Shown in pieces: positions 33,583-42,326 of a DNA stretch of 64,000 nucleotides. Position numbers and translations under genes: made by a program. The notes below the pieces were generated by a model. The model made no database searches. It was not told the origin of the DNA and was given only the letters and a program-made list of their open reading frames with translations. The stretch is from Ferdinandcohnia humi_A. Lineage in GTDB: Bacteria > Bacillota > Bacilli > Bacillales > Bacillaceae_L. The first letter of the stretch is position 1, and each line of letters opens with the position of its first letter. The stretch covers positions 1-64,000 of the forward strand of contig JBLKRX010000021.1 of assembly GCA_047608075.1 (NCBI GenBank), in the 5' to 3' direction.

Positions 33583-34098
33583 CTAGAATAGAAATCCTAT
33601 TAATTTTTTTCGTTTTCTTGGTTGTTTGACTGTCTCAAGAACAATTGGCTGCTCCTGAATACTCTCTCTTTTTTCGTTTTCTAATTTTTGAATATACTCT
33701 TCAAGGTAACGTACTTTTTGTTGTAGCTCATCAATTTCCTGGCGATGTTGCAGGAGTTGGTAAGTTACCACTTCGCTCGCTTTTTCCTCTATACGTTTTT
33801 CGTTTCTTCGGAGTCGTTCCATGATTACGGTTAATTTATCCTCAATTATTGTATCAGTAGCTTGTACCATCTTTCGTACTTTCCCCTTCCGTGGTTGTAA
33901 CGATTTTATATCTATTTTATCTGTTGGAATCCCAGATTTCACTTGTTTCCCTATTTCCTCATAAAAAGGGAGGTCATTCTCATCAAATACATAGTGACCA
34001 TATTCATTCTTTTGGCAAGGTATATGTAAATGCTTGATCCATTTCCGTACCGTCTTTTGCGAAACTCCTAACTTACGGGCAAACTCAGCTGTATTCAC
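33583..34098 (-). CDS. racA: Chromosome-anchoring protein RacA
   Basis: RacA binds origin-proximal DNA and anchors it to the cell pole through DivIVA during sporulation. The N-terminal MerR-like helix-turn-helix reads TAEFARKLGVSQKTVRKWIK, a coiled coil spans about residues 75-145 (DTIIEDKLTVIMERLRRNEK onward), and the basic-hydrophobic tail is RKRKKLIGFLF. The preferred start is the GTG at 34098, eight bases after AGGAG; it gives 171 residues and aligns with the B. subtilis N-terminus. The ATG at 34134 would add 12 residues. Location just before prfA matches B. subtilis ywkC. It is transcribed away from prfA. Confidence 0.88.
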   Translation of the reverse strand: MNTAEFARKLGVSQKTVRKWIKHLHIPCQKNEYGHYVFDENDLPFYEEIGKQVKSGIPTDKIDIKSLQPRKGKVRKMVQATDTIIEDKLTVIMERLRRNEKRIEEKASEVVTYQLLQHRQEIDELQQKVRYLEEYIQKLENEKRESIQEQPIVLETVKQPRKRKKLIGFLF

Positions 34099-34367
34099 AA
34101 ACTCCACTCCTTTTACAAGTGTTCTATCACCCAAAATCCCCTACTTCCGACACGTAACTTATATTTTTAGAGAAGCCTTGATGTGGCGAGTTAATGACTA
34201 ACAAACAGTTTAATATGAATTACGTCCACTACTAGTAATACATACATCATACATACGTTTTCTCTGTATATCTATAAAATCCTTCACAATAGACAAAACT
34301 AGAAACCATTCGGCAAAGAAAGAACCAATCCTACATAATCCAACCAATTCGACAACAAAATTTCCGC
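34099..34367. other. Gap between racA and the repeat upstream of prfA
   Basis: It holds the racA ribosome binding site and the region where its promoter must be. The rest is AT-rich with no frame or hairpin I can support. Confidence 0.35.
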
Positions 34368-34431
34368 TGTCCGCCTGAGGTGGACAAAAGGGGGTGTTTG
34401 TATTTCTGTGGTGCCTGACACCCTGAAATGC
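34368..34431 (+). repeat. Dispersed GGTGCCTGACACC repeat, copy 3
   Basis: TGTCC-GCCTGAGGT-GGACA (about 34368-34386) is followed by AAAGGGGGTGTTTGTATTTC, then TGTGGTGCCTGACACC. The same two-part layout occurs at 37872. Confidence 0.75.
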
Positions 34432-34475
34432 TAAAGCTGAACACCATTGTGGGTGGTGTTTGTTGCGGATTTGCT

Positions 34476-34504
34476 TTGACGGGGTGGGTACCCTATACTA
34501 TAAT
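34476..34504 (+). promoter_or_regulatory. prfA promoter
   Basis: TTGACG (34476-34481) and TATAAT (34499-34504) have an ideal 17-bp spacer, 35 bp upstream of the prfA start. Confidence 0.75.
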
Positions 34505-34539
34505 TAGAATGTTATGGACTAAATTTTGGGGTGAAGAAC

Positions 34540-35607
34540 GTGTTTGATCGTTTAGAAGCTGTTGAAGCTCGTTATGAGAAGCTAAATGAATTATTAAGTG
34601 ATCCTGATATTGTAAATGATACAAAAAAACTTCGTGATTATTCGAAGGAACAATCTAATATACAAGAAACTGTAGAAGCATATAGAGAATACAAAGAAGT
34701 CAAGGAGCAGCTTGGCGATGCAAAAGCGATGCTTGAAGATAAGCTCGATGCAGAAATGCGCGAAATGGTAAAGGAAGAAATTGGTGAGCTTGAAGAGCGC
34801 ATGGAAGCACTTGAGGACCGTCTACGTATTCTATTATTACCTAAAGATCCGAATGATGACAAGAACGTTATTATGGAGATTCGTGGTGCGGCTGGAGGAG
34901 ATGAGGCTGCTCTATTTGCAGGCGATTTATACCGCATGTATAGCCGTTATGCCGAGTCACAAGGATGGAAGACGGAAGTCATGGAAGCAAGTACGACAGG
35001 TGTAGGTGGTTATAAAGAGATTATCTTTATGATTAATGGTAATGGTGCCTACTCTCGTTTGAAGTTTGAAAATGGGGCACACCGTGTACAACGCGTACCT
35101 GAAACAGAATCTGGCGGACGTATTCATACTTCAACTGCAACAGTTGCTGTTTTACCAGAGGCTGAAGAAGTGGAAGTTGAAGTACATGAAAAGGATATCC
35201 GTGTAGATACATTTGCATCTAGTGGACCAGGAGGACAAAGCGTTAACACCACGATGTCTGCTGTTCGTTTAACGCATATCCCAACTGGAATTGTGGTATC
35301 TTGTCAGGATGAAAAATCACAAATCAAAAACAAAGAAAAAGCAATGAAGGTTTTACGTGCACGTATTTATGATAAATTCCAACAGGAAGCACAAGCAGAA
35401 TACGACCAAAACCGTAAGCAAGCTGTTGGAACTGGGGATCGTTCAGAACGTATCCGTACGTACAATTTCCCGCAAAACCGAGTGACCGACCACCGTATTG
35501 GACTAACGATTCAAAAGCTTGATCAAATCCTAACTGGTAAGCTAGATGAGATCATTGATGCGCTTATCATGGAGGACCAAGCATTAAAGATGGAGCAAGC
35601 GGAATAG
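34540..35607 (+). CDS. prfA: Peptide chain release factor 1
   Basis: RF1 reads UAG and UAA stop codons and triggers release of the finished peptide. From the GTG at 34540 it has 355 residues and begins MFDRLEAVEARYEKLNELL, matching B. subtilis PrfA (MLDRL). GGGGTG is six bases upstream of that GTG; a GTG at 34531 is possible but less well placed. The catalytic GGQ is in SSGPGGQSVNTT near residue 231, methylated by the PrmC encoded next. The codon-recognition PxT-type loop lies in VPETESGGRIHTST. It overlaps prmC by one base pattern (TAGTG). Confidence 0.97.
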   Translation: MFDRLEAVEARYEKLNELLSDPDIVNDTKKLRDYSKEQSNIQETVEAYREYKEVKEQLGDAKAMLEDKLDAEMREMVKEEIGELEERMEALEDRLRILLLPKDPNDDKNVIMEIRGAAGGDEAALFAGDLYRMYSRYAESQGWKTEVMEASTTGVGGYKEIIFMINGNGAYSRLKFENGAHRVQRVPETESGGRIHTSTATVAVLPEAEEVEVEVHEKDIRVDTFASSGPGGQSVNTTMSAVRLTHIPTGIVVSCQDEKSQIKNKEKAMKVLRARIYDKFQQEAQAEYDQNRKQAVGTGDRSERIRTYNFPQNRVTDHRIGLTIQKLDQILTGKLDEIIDALIMEDQALKMEQAE

Positions 35608-36476
35608 TGGTGTCATTTCAAAAAGTATATGAAGCCCTCAAATGGGCTTCTTCTTTTTTACGAGAAAATGGTCGGGATGAAAATATCGGTGAAATTCTGT
35701 TATGTCATTTCTTAGGTATGAGTCGAGCTCAATTGCTTGCAGAGCTACGTGAGGACCTCGATGATACAATAAAAGACAAATTCATACATGCAATGGAACA
35801 AGTAGGAAAGGGCATTCCTGTTCAATATATTATTGGGTACGAAGAATTTTACGGTCGTAGGTTTTGGGTGAATGAAGAAGTGTTAATTCCTAGACCCGAA
35901 ACAGAGGAACTTGTTCAGGGAGTACTTGAGAGGATTAATCGACTATATTCCTCTGAGTCAGAGTTGAAGGTTGTCGATGTAGGAACAGGTAGCGGAGCAA
36001 TTGCGATATCATTAGCACTTGAGAATGAAAAGTTAGACGTCATGACTGTGGATATTGCGAGGTCCTCTATTGAGGTAGCAAAGGAAAACGCAGCTCGATT
36101 AGGTGCGAATGTAACCTTTTTTGAGGGGGATTTACTAGGACCTTTAATGGATAAGGGTTTAAAAGTAGATATCGTAGTATCAAATCCTCCCTATATTCCA
36201 GAAGAAGATATTGGCACCCTGTCACCTGTTGTTAAAGACCATGAGCCGATGAGGGCGCTTGTAGGTGGGCAAGATGGCTTAGACTTTTATCGACGATTCA
36301 TGATAGAGATCCCACAAGTAATGAGTGGAAAGGGCATTGTTGCCTTTGAGGTTGGGATTGGGCAAGGAGAATCAGTAGCATCCATGCTACGCGAAACCTT
36401 TCCAGCGGCTAAGGTTGAAGTGGTACATGATATTAATGGGAAAGATAGAATGGTATTTGCTGAGATAGGTTTTTAA
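35607..36476 (+). CDS. prmC: Release factor glutamine methyltransferase
   Basis: PrmC uses S-adenosylmethionine to methylate the GGQ glutamine of RF1 and RF2. It has 289 residues with the methyltransferase motif VVDVGTGSGAIAISLALE and the glutamine-binding NPPY at residues 193-196. The GTG start at 35607 shares a base with the prfA stop; a second GTG follows immediately at 35610. The prfA-prmC coupling is typical. A terminator follows. Confidence 0.95.
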   Translation: MVSFQKVYEALKWASSFLRENGRDENIGEILLCHFLGMSRAQLLAELREDLDDTIKDKFIHAMEQVGKGIPVQYIIGYEEFYGRRFWVNEEVLIPRPETEELVQGVLERINRLYSSESELKVVDVGTGSGAIAISLALENEKLDVMTVDIARSSIEVAKENAARLGANVTFFEGDLLGPLMDKGLKVDIVVSNPPYIPEEDIGTLSPVVKDHEPMRALVGGQDGLDFYRRFMIEIPQVMSGKGIVAFEVGIGQGESVASMLRETFPAAKVEVVHDINGKDRMVFAEIGF

Positions 36477-36477
36477 G

Positions 36478-36506
36478 GGACCAAGTGGTTGGTCCCTCTT
36501 ACTTTT
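36478..36506 (+). terminator. prmC terminator
   Basis: GGGACCAA-gtgg-TTGGTCCC is followed by TCTTACTTTTT. Confidence 0.7.
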
Positions 36507-36663
36507 TATACATAAACAATAGGACCGAGATAATTAGATCATTTAAATACTTATCAGAAGGGTTTTTTATAAGAAAATAAGTTTACTAGACTTTTTTTAT
36601 TTTACTAGTTTAAGAATCAAGATTCCTGTCCACAATGTGTTAGTGAAGGGATGGTGCTAGAAA

Positions 36664-37308
36664 ATGAAAAAACAGTATGCAATCATATCATTTATTTTCT
36701 TATTATTAATTGGAGCGAATAGCCATTTATTTATAGACCAACCAAAGGCAGAGGGGCCAGTTGTTATACCAGATGAAGCGATTAGGCTGCGGATATTAGC
36801 AAATAGTGATTCAGAAGAAGATCAAGCATTGAAACGACTCATTCGTGATGAAGTAAATAGGGAGATTACGGTATGGGTAGAGGAGCTTACCTCGATTGAA
36901 GCAGCTAGAACACTAATTCAAGAAAGATTACCAGAAATCGAACAAATCGTTTCAGATGTATTAGAAAGAGAAAATAGCAAGCAAACTTTTACTGTTAACT
37001 ATGGTAGAGATGTAAAGTTTCCTACAAAGCTGTACGGAGAGTTCTTATATCCCGCAGGTGAGTACGAAGCAATTCTGATTTCACTTGGTGAAGCGAAAGG
37101 TGCTAACTGGTGGTGTGTGTTGTTTCCACCTTTATGCTTCTTGGATTTCTCCACAGGTGACGCGATAGAGGCATCGAATGAGGAAGGAACAGAAGTTGAA
37201 ATTGAGCAAGAGAATGTGGAAAAACCTGTGGAAAAAGAGAAAGAAGGCAAGGAAGAAGTAAAGGTAAAGTTTTTCTTAGTCGAGTTCTTTACATCATTAT
37301 TTAGGTAA
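36664..37308 (+). CDS. spoIIR: Stage II sporulation protein R
   Basis: SpoIIR is secreted from the forespore and triggers SpoIIGA to cut pro-SigE in the mother cell. The 214-residue protein has a signal peptide (MKKQYAIISFIFLLLIGANS). The family core is AIRLRILANSDSEEDQALKR, then IRDEVNREI and NWWCVLFPPLCFLD, with the conserved Cys. The C-terminal region is acidic and basic in turn and less conserved. AAGGGATGG precedes the ATG. A SigF promoter is expected but I could not identify one confidently. Confidence 0.94.
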   Translation: MKKQYAIISFIFLLLIGANSHLFIDQPKAEGPVVIPDEAIRLRILANSDSEEDQALKRLIRDEVNREITVWVEELTSIEAARTLIQERLPEIEQIVSDVLERENSKQTFTVNYGRDVKFPTKLYGEFLYPAGEYEAILISLGEAKGANWWCVLFPPLCFLDFSTGDAIEASNEEGTEVEIEQENVEKPVEKEKEGKEEVKVKFFLVEFFTSLFR

Positions 37309-37384
37309 GATTCTAGTATTTGGTTCTATTTTTTCATATCCCTCATAGAGTAGATAATAGACAACGCTAAGATGGGGTGAAGTA

Positions 37385-37828
37385 ATGAAACAAATACGTA
37401 TCGCAACTGATCAAGATATAGTAAAAGTGAAGTTGTTTTTAGGACAAGCTGATGTTAGTGCGGATGGAATTGAAAACATCATAGACCATTTTATTCTAAT
37501 GGAGGATGCTGAGCAAAACATCCTTGCGACGCTAGGGGTTGAACGTATTGAAAGAGATGGTTTATTGCGTTCGCTTGTGATTACATCAATGGTTGAACAG
37601 ACAAATCTTTTGACACTGTTTAAGAGTGCAATTTCATTAGCGAAGCAAAAGGAACTAGAGCGGTTGTTTTTAGCAACAAATAAGCAAGCATCGGTCCAAT
37701 TCTTTTCCATGCTTGGGTTTGAAAAGTTAGAAGGAGATCAACTGCCTGAACATATTCAGACATCAAACCATATTTCTCAGCTCTTTGAAACAACGGAACC
37801 AATGATTATGGTTTTCTTAATAGAGTAG
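37385..37828 (+). CDS. ywlB: GNAT-like acetyltransferase YwlB
   Basis: This 147-residue protein has a degenerate GNAT layout: IRIATDQDIVKVKLFLG, NILATLGVERIERDGLLRSLVI, and FLATNKQASVQFFSMLGFEK near the acetyl-CoA site. It corresponds in place and length to B. subtilis YwlB, between spoIIR and ywlC. The substrate is unknown. The usual (R/Q)xxGx(G/A) loop is not obvious, so activity is uncertain. GGGGTGAAGTA precedes the ATG. Confidence 0.75.
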   Translation: MKQIRIATDQDIVKVKLFLGQADVSADGIENIIDHFILMEDAEQNILATLGVERIERDGLLRSLVITSMVEQTNLLTLFKSAISLAKQKELERLFLATNKQASVQFFSMLGFEKLEGDQLPEHIQTSNHISQLFETTEPMIMVFLIE

Positions 37829-37871
37829 CACGCTGCTATTTGCGCATACTCTATAATGAGAAGCCCCTGAT

Positions 37872-37927
37872 TGTCCACTCGAGGCGGACAATCAGGGGTA
37901 TTTGTGTTTTTGTGGTGTCAGGCACCG
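37872..37927 (+). repeat. Dispersed GGTGCCTGACACC repeat, copy 4
   Basis: TTGTCCACTCGAGGCGGACAA is followed by TCAGGGGTATTTGTGTTTT, then TGTGGTGTCAGGCACC. The layout is as in copy 3, and it abuts the DnaA-box cluster. Confidence 0.75.
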
Positions 37928-37937
37928 TTGTGGTATT

Positions 37938-38451
37938 TGTGGATAATGTGGACAGTTTTGGTGCCTGAGAATAGGGAAAAGGTGGACAATATCGAGATAA
38001 ACATGCCTAACCCTTGAAACTAGCGGAGGTTGGAAAAATTAGTAGTACAAATGAAAATTGTACCTAAATTGGCTATATCCACAAAGTTATCCACTTTTTT
38101 GAGGGTTTTGTCCACAAAATGTGGATAATACTTGTTTTCTGTGAAAGGAAAAACTATACTTTTTTTATTGTGATAATAAAAAAGTCAGCATTATATAAGG
38201 ATTTTTCCTAACATTATAATAGGAGTTGCGGTAAATGGATACAAAACAATGGATTGTGGATAAGTATGAAGTAGGTTTGGAAGCTTATCCACAAATCAAA
38301 GAGGCTGCTCGTATTTTACAAGCCAATCAAGTTGTTGCATTCCCAACAGAAACTGTATACGGACTTGGAGCAAATGCAACGTCAAATGAAGCAGTGAATA
38401 AAATCTTTGAAGCAAAGGGTCGTCCAAGTGATAATCCACTGATTGTCCACA
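37938..38451. promoter_or_regulatory. DnaA-box cluster at ywlC
   Basis: Perfect TTATCCACA boxes lie at 37938-37946 (-), 38120-38128 (-), 38255-38263 (-) and 38285-38293 (+). Single-mismatch boxes lie at 38075-38083, 38087-38095, 38108-38116 and 38443-38451, and a two-mismatch box at 37947-37955 adjoins the first. The cluster runs from upstream into the start of ywlC. In B. subtilis a DnaA-box cluster at ywlC is one of the origin-proximal DnaA-binding regions that restrain initiation or let DnaA affect transcription. Confidence 0.85.
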
Positions 38452-39278
38452 TTTCAAGATTGGAACAGTTAGATATGATTGCACAGGACATTTCAGATAT
38501 AGCAAGACAATTAATTTCTAAATTTTGGCCTGGACCATTAACCCTTGTGTTAAAGAAAAAAGACAACTCGATTTCCGAAAAGGTAACGGCCGGTTTAAAT
38601 ACGGTAGCTGTCAGAATGCCAGATCATCCAATTGCATTAGCGCTAATAACAGCAGCAAATCTTCCACTTGCAGCGCCGAGTGCTAACCTATCTGGGAAGC
38701 CAAGCCCTACTTTAGCTAAGCATGTGGCAGATGATCTTGCTGGTAAAATCGCTGGAATTATTGATGGTGGTGCTACAGGAGTTGGGTTAGAATCTACTGT
38801 CATTGATTGTTCAGGTGAGATTCCAGTCATATTACGTCCAGGCGGTGTTACAAAGGAACAACTGGAAGAAATCTGTGGAAAAGTCGAAATCGATCAAGCA
38901 TTAGTAACTGAAGGACAGGCACCGAGGGCTCCGGGAATGAAATACACACATTATGCACCAAAAGCACCACTTTATATTGTGAATGGGTCAAAGATTTTCA
39001 TCCAGTCACTTGTAAATGAAAAGCAGGAGCAGGGCATAAAGGTGGGAGTTCTGACAACAACTGAACGGGAACAAGAGTATGCTGCAGATGAAGTAATTGC
39101 ATGTGGGAGCCGTAACGATTTAGAATCAGTAGCAAATCGTTTATATGAGGTTCTTCGTTTATTTGATGAAAGTAAGGTAGACATTATTTTTAGTGAGAGC
39201 TTTCCGAACGAAGGGATTGGTGAAGCTATTATGAACCGCCTTCACAAAGCAGCGGGGCATCAATTAATTAACGAATAA
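38235..39278 (+). CDS. ywlC: L-threonylcarbamoyladenylate synthase (Sua5/YwlC)
   Basis: This enzyme makes threonylcarbamoyl-AMP from threonine, bicarbonate and ATP for the t6A modification of ANN-decoding tRNAs. The 347 residues comprise a YrdC/TsaC domain (about 20-205: VVAFPTETVYGLGANA, KGRPSDNPLIVHIS, APSANLSGKPSPT) and a C-terminal Sua5 domain (about 235-345). They are joined by PGMKYTHYAPKAPLYIV. The length matches B. subtilis YwlC. The first codons contain two perfect DnaA boxes, so DnaA may influence its expression. AGGAG precedes the ATG. Confidence 0.96.
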   Translation: MDTKQWIVDKYEVGLEAYPQIKEAARILQANQVVAFPTETVYGLGANATSNEAVNKIFEAKGRPSDNPLIVHISRLEQLDMIAQDISDIARQLISKFWPGPLTLVLKKKDNSISEKVTAGLNTVAVRMPDHPIALALITAANLPLAAPSANLSGKPSPTLAKHVADDLAGKIAGIIDGGATGVGLESTVIDCSGEIPVILRPGGVTKEQLEEICGKVEIDQALVTEGQAPRAPGMKYTHYAPKAPLYIVNGSKIFIQSLVNEKQEQGIKVGVLTTTEREQEYAADEVIACGSRNDLESVANRLYEVLRLFDESKVDIIFSESFPNEGIGEAIMNRLHKAAGHQLINE

Positions 39279-39348
39279 TAAGAAATCCATCTTCTATTTT
39301 TTGGGGGACATGCATATGTTGAAGTAGGCAAGTCCGAGGGGGTAGAAG

Positions 39349-39909
39349 ATGGATATCGCGGCAATGGTTGGAGAGTTCGTAACGTTATTTATTATGGCAT
39401 TTGCCTTAGGAATGGATGCTTTTTCCGTAGGACTTGGAATGGGATTAATAAAACTAAGGCTAAAGCAAATTTTTTCAATTGGTTTGACAATTGGTATATT
39501 TCATATGTGGATGCCATTATTAGGAATGGTCATTGGTGGCTTACTGTCAGAGCAGTTTGGCGTAATTGCAACCTATGTGGGTGGAGGACTATTACTACTT
39601 TTAGGACTACAAATGATTATTTCTTCCTTTAAGGACAGTGATGATCGAATAGTTACACCAATTGGGTTTGGTTTGTTTATTTTTGCCTTGAGTGTAAGCT
39701 TAGATAGTTTTTCAGTCGGTCTTTCGTTAGGAATTTATGGGGCAAAGACAATCATGGTTATTCTTATGTTTGGTGTTGTCAGTATGATCTTATCTTGGGT
39801 TGGACTATTACTTGGACGTAAGGTACAAACATGGTTAGGAAGTTATAGTGAAGCACTTGGAGGTAGTATTTTACTCGCATTTGGAGTGAAATTACTATTT
39901 CCAATATAA
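39349..39909 (+). CDS. mntP: Manganese efflux pump MntP
   Basis: MntP exports Mn(II) and prevents manganese toxicity. The 186-residue protein has six hydrophobic helices, with conserved acidic residues in ALGMDAFSVGLGMGL and SVSLDSFSVGLSLGIYG, the duplicated half-signatures of the family. It matches B. subtilis YwlD in place and length. GGGGG is six bases before the ATG. No MntR box or manganese riboswitch could be seen in the 70-bp gap from ywlC, so it may be transcribed with ywlC. Confidence 0.93.
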   Translation: MDIAAMVGEFVTLFIMAFALGMDAFSVGLGMGLIKLRLKQIFSIGLTIGIFHMWMPLLGMVIGGLLSEQFGVIATYVGGGLLLLLGLQMIISSFKDSDDRIVTPIGFGLFIFALSVSLDSFSVGLSLGIYGAKTIMVILMFGVVSMILSWVGLLLGRKVQTWLGSYSEALGGSILLAFGVKLLFPI

Positions 39910-39936
39910 GAATAGGGGTAAATATTACAAATTTGT

Positions 39937-39967
39937 GAGCGTGGATAAAAAATCCAGCTCTTTTTTA
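39937..39967 (+). terminator. mntP terminator
   Basis: GAGC-g-TGGAT pairs with ATCCA-GCTC around an A-rich loop, with one bulged G, and six Ts follow. Confidence 0.7.
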
Positions 39968-40031
39968 ATTTTTAGCTATGTCTAAATACCTATCTGTTCT
40001 ATAATAATGATAATATCGAAAATTGTCATAA

Positions 40032-40188
40032 AGTGCGTGTTCAAAAAGGAGGACGAAAAGGACCGAGTAATTCGAGGCGGCGAAGCTCAAAGTACCGGAA
40101 CGTATGTAGTTAATAGGTGAGGAACGAAAAAGCTAGCCAACAAAGAAATTCGATGTGTCAATTTCACCGGACTTTTTTGAACATCCTC
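40032..40188 (+). mobile_element. MITE-like element, copy B
   Basis: It starts GTGCGTGTTCAAAAAGGAGG and ends CACCGGACTTTTTTGAACAT followed by CCTC. The core is GTACCGGAACGTATG..TTAATAGGTGAGGA. It is very similar to copy C (40746). The rest of the 420-bp mntP-ywlE gap holds the mntP terminator and an AT-rich stretch with a GAGGAG at 40243 not linked to any frame. Confidence 0.75.
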
Positions 40189-40329
40189 TTAAAAGGTTCG
40201 AAAAAACATACCTATATAAAAAAGTAACCTGATAAAATAAAGAGGAGTAAAATAGAAAAGGTATATTGGAGTGCATTTCACTTTACATATTAGTAATTAC
40301 ATTCAACGACAAATGAAAAGGATGATTCC

Positions 40330-40770
40330 ATGATTCGTGTTTTATTCGTTTGTACGGGAAATACATGTAGAAGCCCAATGGCTGAAGCAATTTTAAAAGC
40401 AAAGGCAACAGATGAAATTGAGGTTAAATCAGCGGGGATTTTTGCAAGTGATGGGAGTCCTGCATCCCAAAATACATCAATTGTTCTTAAGGAAAAGGGG
40501 ATTGAACATACTCATTCTTCTACTTTTCTAACTAGAGAGCAAGTGGAGTGGGCTACTTATATCGTAACAATGACGAATAGCCACAAGCAGGAAATCCTGT
40601 TCCGTTTTCCCGAAGTAACAAACAAAGTGTTTACGCTAAAGGAATTCGTAGGTAATCAAGGTGATGTATCTGATCCTTATGGTGGATCTTTGGATATATA
40701 TCGTGAGACATATGCAGAACTAGAGCAATTAATTGAAAAAGTATTAGTGCGTGTTCAAAAAGGAGGATGA
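40330..40770 (+). CDS. ywlE: Protein-arginine phosphatase YwlE
   Basis: YwlE removes phosphate from phosphoarginine made by the kinase McsB, which marks proteins for ClpCP degradation. The 146-residue low-molecular-weight phosphatase fold has the P-loop FVCTGNTCRSPMAEA (C7 to R13). Thr at the fifth loop position, rather than the Ile of tyrosine phosphatases, is the feature known to favour phosphoarginine. The general acid Asp is in SDPYGGSLDIY. The last residues, VRVQKGG and the stop, are encoded by MITE copy C, so the native C-terminus has been replaced by a short foreign tail. AAAGGATG precedes the ATG. Confidence 0.93.
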   Translation: MIRVLFVCTGNTCRSPMAEAILKAKATDEIEVKSAGIFASDGSPASQNTSIVLKEKGIEHTHSSTFLTREQVEWATYIVTMTNSHKQEILFRFPEVTNKVFTLKEFVGNQGDVSDPYGGSLDIYRETYAELEQLIEKVLVRVQKGG

Positions 40771-40900
40771 AAGGACCGAGTCGTTCGAGGAGGCGCAGCT
40801 TTGAGTACCGGAGCGTTTGCAATTAATACGTGAAGGAACTCCAAAAGCAAGCCAACGGAGAAATTCGATGTGTCAATTTCACCGGACTTTTTAATCATCA
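40746..40900 (+). mobile_element. MITE-like element, copy C, overlapping the ywlE 3' end
   Basis: It begins AGTGCGTGTTCAAAAAGGAG and has the core AGTACCGGAGCGTTTG..TTAATACGTGAAGGA. It then runs through AAATTCGATGTGTCAATTTC and ACCGGACTTTTT. The right terminal GAACATCC is degraded to AATCATCA. The first 25 bp are translated as the end of YwlE. Confidence 0.75.
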
Positions 40901-40940
40901 ACTAGCGAAATTGAAAAAAGATAACTAGGGGGAGAATAGG

Positions 40941-42230
40941 TTGGAGGGAAAAAAAAGTTATAAATTTGGGTTGCGATTAAAGCTTGTATTGTTTACAACA
41001 ATCTTAGCAATCGTAACTTACACAACATCTGCGGTGTTTATTTATGCCATTTATCCATTTGTCAAAACGATGATAAGTGAACAAGTGTTTATGATTTCGA
41101 CATTAGTATTGGGGATCATCTGGTCAGGTATCTTAGCGTATTTTGCGGCAATGTTCATTACGAAGCCACTTCAAAGATTAGAACAGGTTGCAATTAAAGC
41201 AGCTAATGGTAATATTCGCGAAGATGTACCTGTATCTAAGTCAGATGATGAAATTCGTTCATTAAGCTTAGCTTTTAATAAAATGCTACATAACCTACGT
41301 GATATGGTTCATAACATTGAGGAAAACTTTGAGAATACCAATGAAAAAGTTATTGAAATTACAAAGGCATCTAGTTTTGCGTCTGAACAAGCTGACAATA
41401 TTTATCGTACGATTTCTGAAATTTCTAAAGGAGCAGATAGCTCAGCAGTATCCATTCAAGAAACAGCAGAGTCAGTTGAAGACGTAATTAAAATTGCGGA
41501 AGAAGTTCAAAATAACGCGAAAACCTCTGAAAAATTATCAATTGAAATGGTAGATTCCTTAAATGACAGTAAAGAGATTGTACACTCGCTGATTTCTGGA
41601 ATCAATAAACTTGTTGAAAACAATCAAACATCATTAGAGGCAGTTAATCGTTTAGAAAGCAATGCGAAGGAAGTAGAAAATATTATTTCGTTAGTTGGAG
41701 ACATTGCAGGACAAACAAATCTATTAGCCTTAAATGCTTCCATTGAGGCAGCGCGTGCAGGAGAGCATGGAAAAGGCTTCGCTGTTGTTGCAGAAGAAGT
41801 ACGTAAGCTAGCAGATGAAAGTTCAAAAGCTGTTCAAGGAATCTCGGAGCTTATTAAAAATATCCAACAAGAGGTTCGTAATGTTGTTGTACAAATTTCG
41901 GAACAGGTAGCTGTGGCAAATGAGGAAGCAAAAAAAGGAACAATCACAAACGAAGCGATTGCTGATATGACAACATCTGTTCATGAGGTAGCAGATGCGG
42001 TGAAGCAGATTGCTGCATTAGTCGAAAAGCAAATGGAGAGCATCCAAGAAACGTCAAAGCAATCCCAAGAGGTTGCGGCAATTGCAGAAGAAACGTCAGC
42101 AGGAGCACAAGAAGTGAATGCTGCTACACAACAGCAAGCACATGTTATTAATGAGGTAGACCAACTCGCTCAAGAATTAGCTAAGCAAGCTGAACAGTTA
42201 AAACAAACAATTGACCGCTTTTCGGTTTAA
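40941..42230 (+). CDS. Methyl-accepting chemotaxis protein without an extracellular sensor domain
   Basis: This 429-residue chemoreceptor starts at TTG with GGGGGAG six bases upstream. Two membrane helices (about 13-36 and 45-72) are separated by only about ten residues, so there is no periplasm-facing ligand domain. A HAMP domain (about 73-125, ITKPLQRLEQVAIKAANGNI) and a full cytoplasmic signalling domain follow. Its conserved hairpin tip includes DIAGQTNLLALNASIEAARA and GKGFAVVAEEVRKLADESS. It likely signals to CheA in response to a membrane or internal cue. It interrupts the ywlE-rpiB order seen in B. subtilis. Confidence 0.92.
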   Translation: MEGKKSYKFGLRLKLVLFTTILAIVTYTTSAVFIYAIYPFVKTMISEQVFMISTLVLGIIWSGILAYFAAMFITKPLQRLEQVAIKAANGNIREDVPVSKSDDEIRSLSLAFNKMLHNLRDMVHNIEENFENTNEKVIEITKASSFASEQADNIYRTISEISKGADSSAVSIQETAESVEDVIKIAEEVQNNAKTSEKLSIEMVDSLNDSKEIVHSLISGINKLVENNQTSLEAVNRLESNAKEVENIISLVGDIAGQTNLLALNASIEAARAGEHGKGFAVVAEEVRKLADESSKAVQGISELIKNIQQEVRNVVVQISEQVAVANEEAKKGTITNEAIADMTTSVHEVADAVKQIAALVEKQMESIQETSKQSQEVAAIAEETSAGAQEVNAATQQQAHVINEVDQLAQELAKQAEQLKQTIDRFSV

Positions 42231-42254
42231 AAAAATTTAATAACATTAAAATAT

Positions 42255-42284
42255 ACTCCCGTTTTGGTTCGGGAGTTCTTTTTT
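42255..42284 (+). terminator. Chemoreceptor gene terminator
   Basis: ACTCCCG pairs with CGGGAGT across an 8-nt loop, then TCTTTTTT. Confidence 0.8.
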
Positions 42285-42326
42285 AGATATAATATAAAAT
42301 AGAGAAACTTATTAGGGGGATTGTGC

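Noticed and set aside
36507..36663. SigF promoter of spoIIR
   Set aside because: Several AT-rich hexamers exist, but none fits both -35 and -10 of the SigF consensus at the right spacing.
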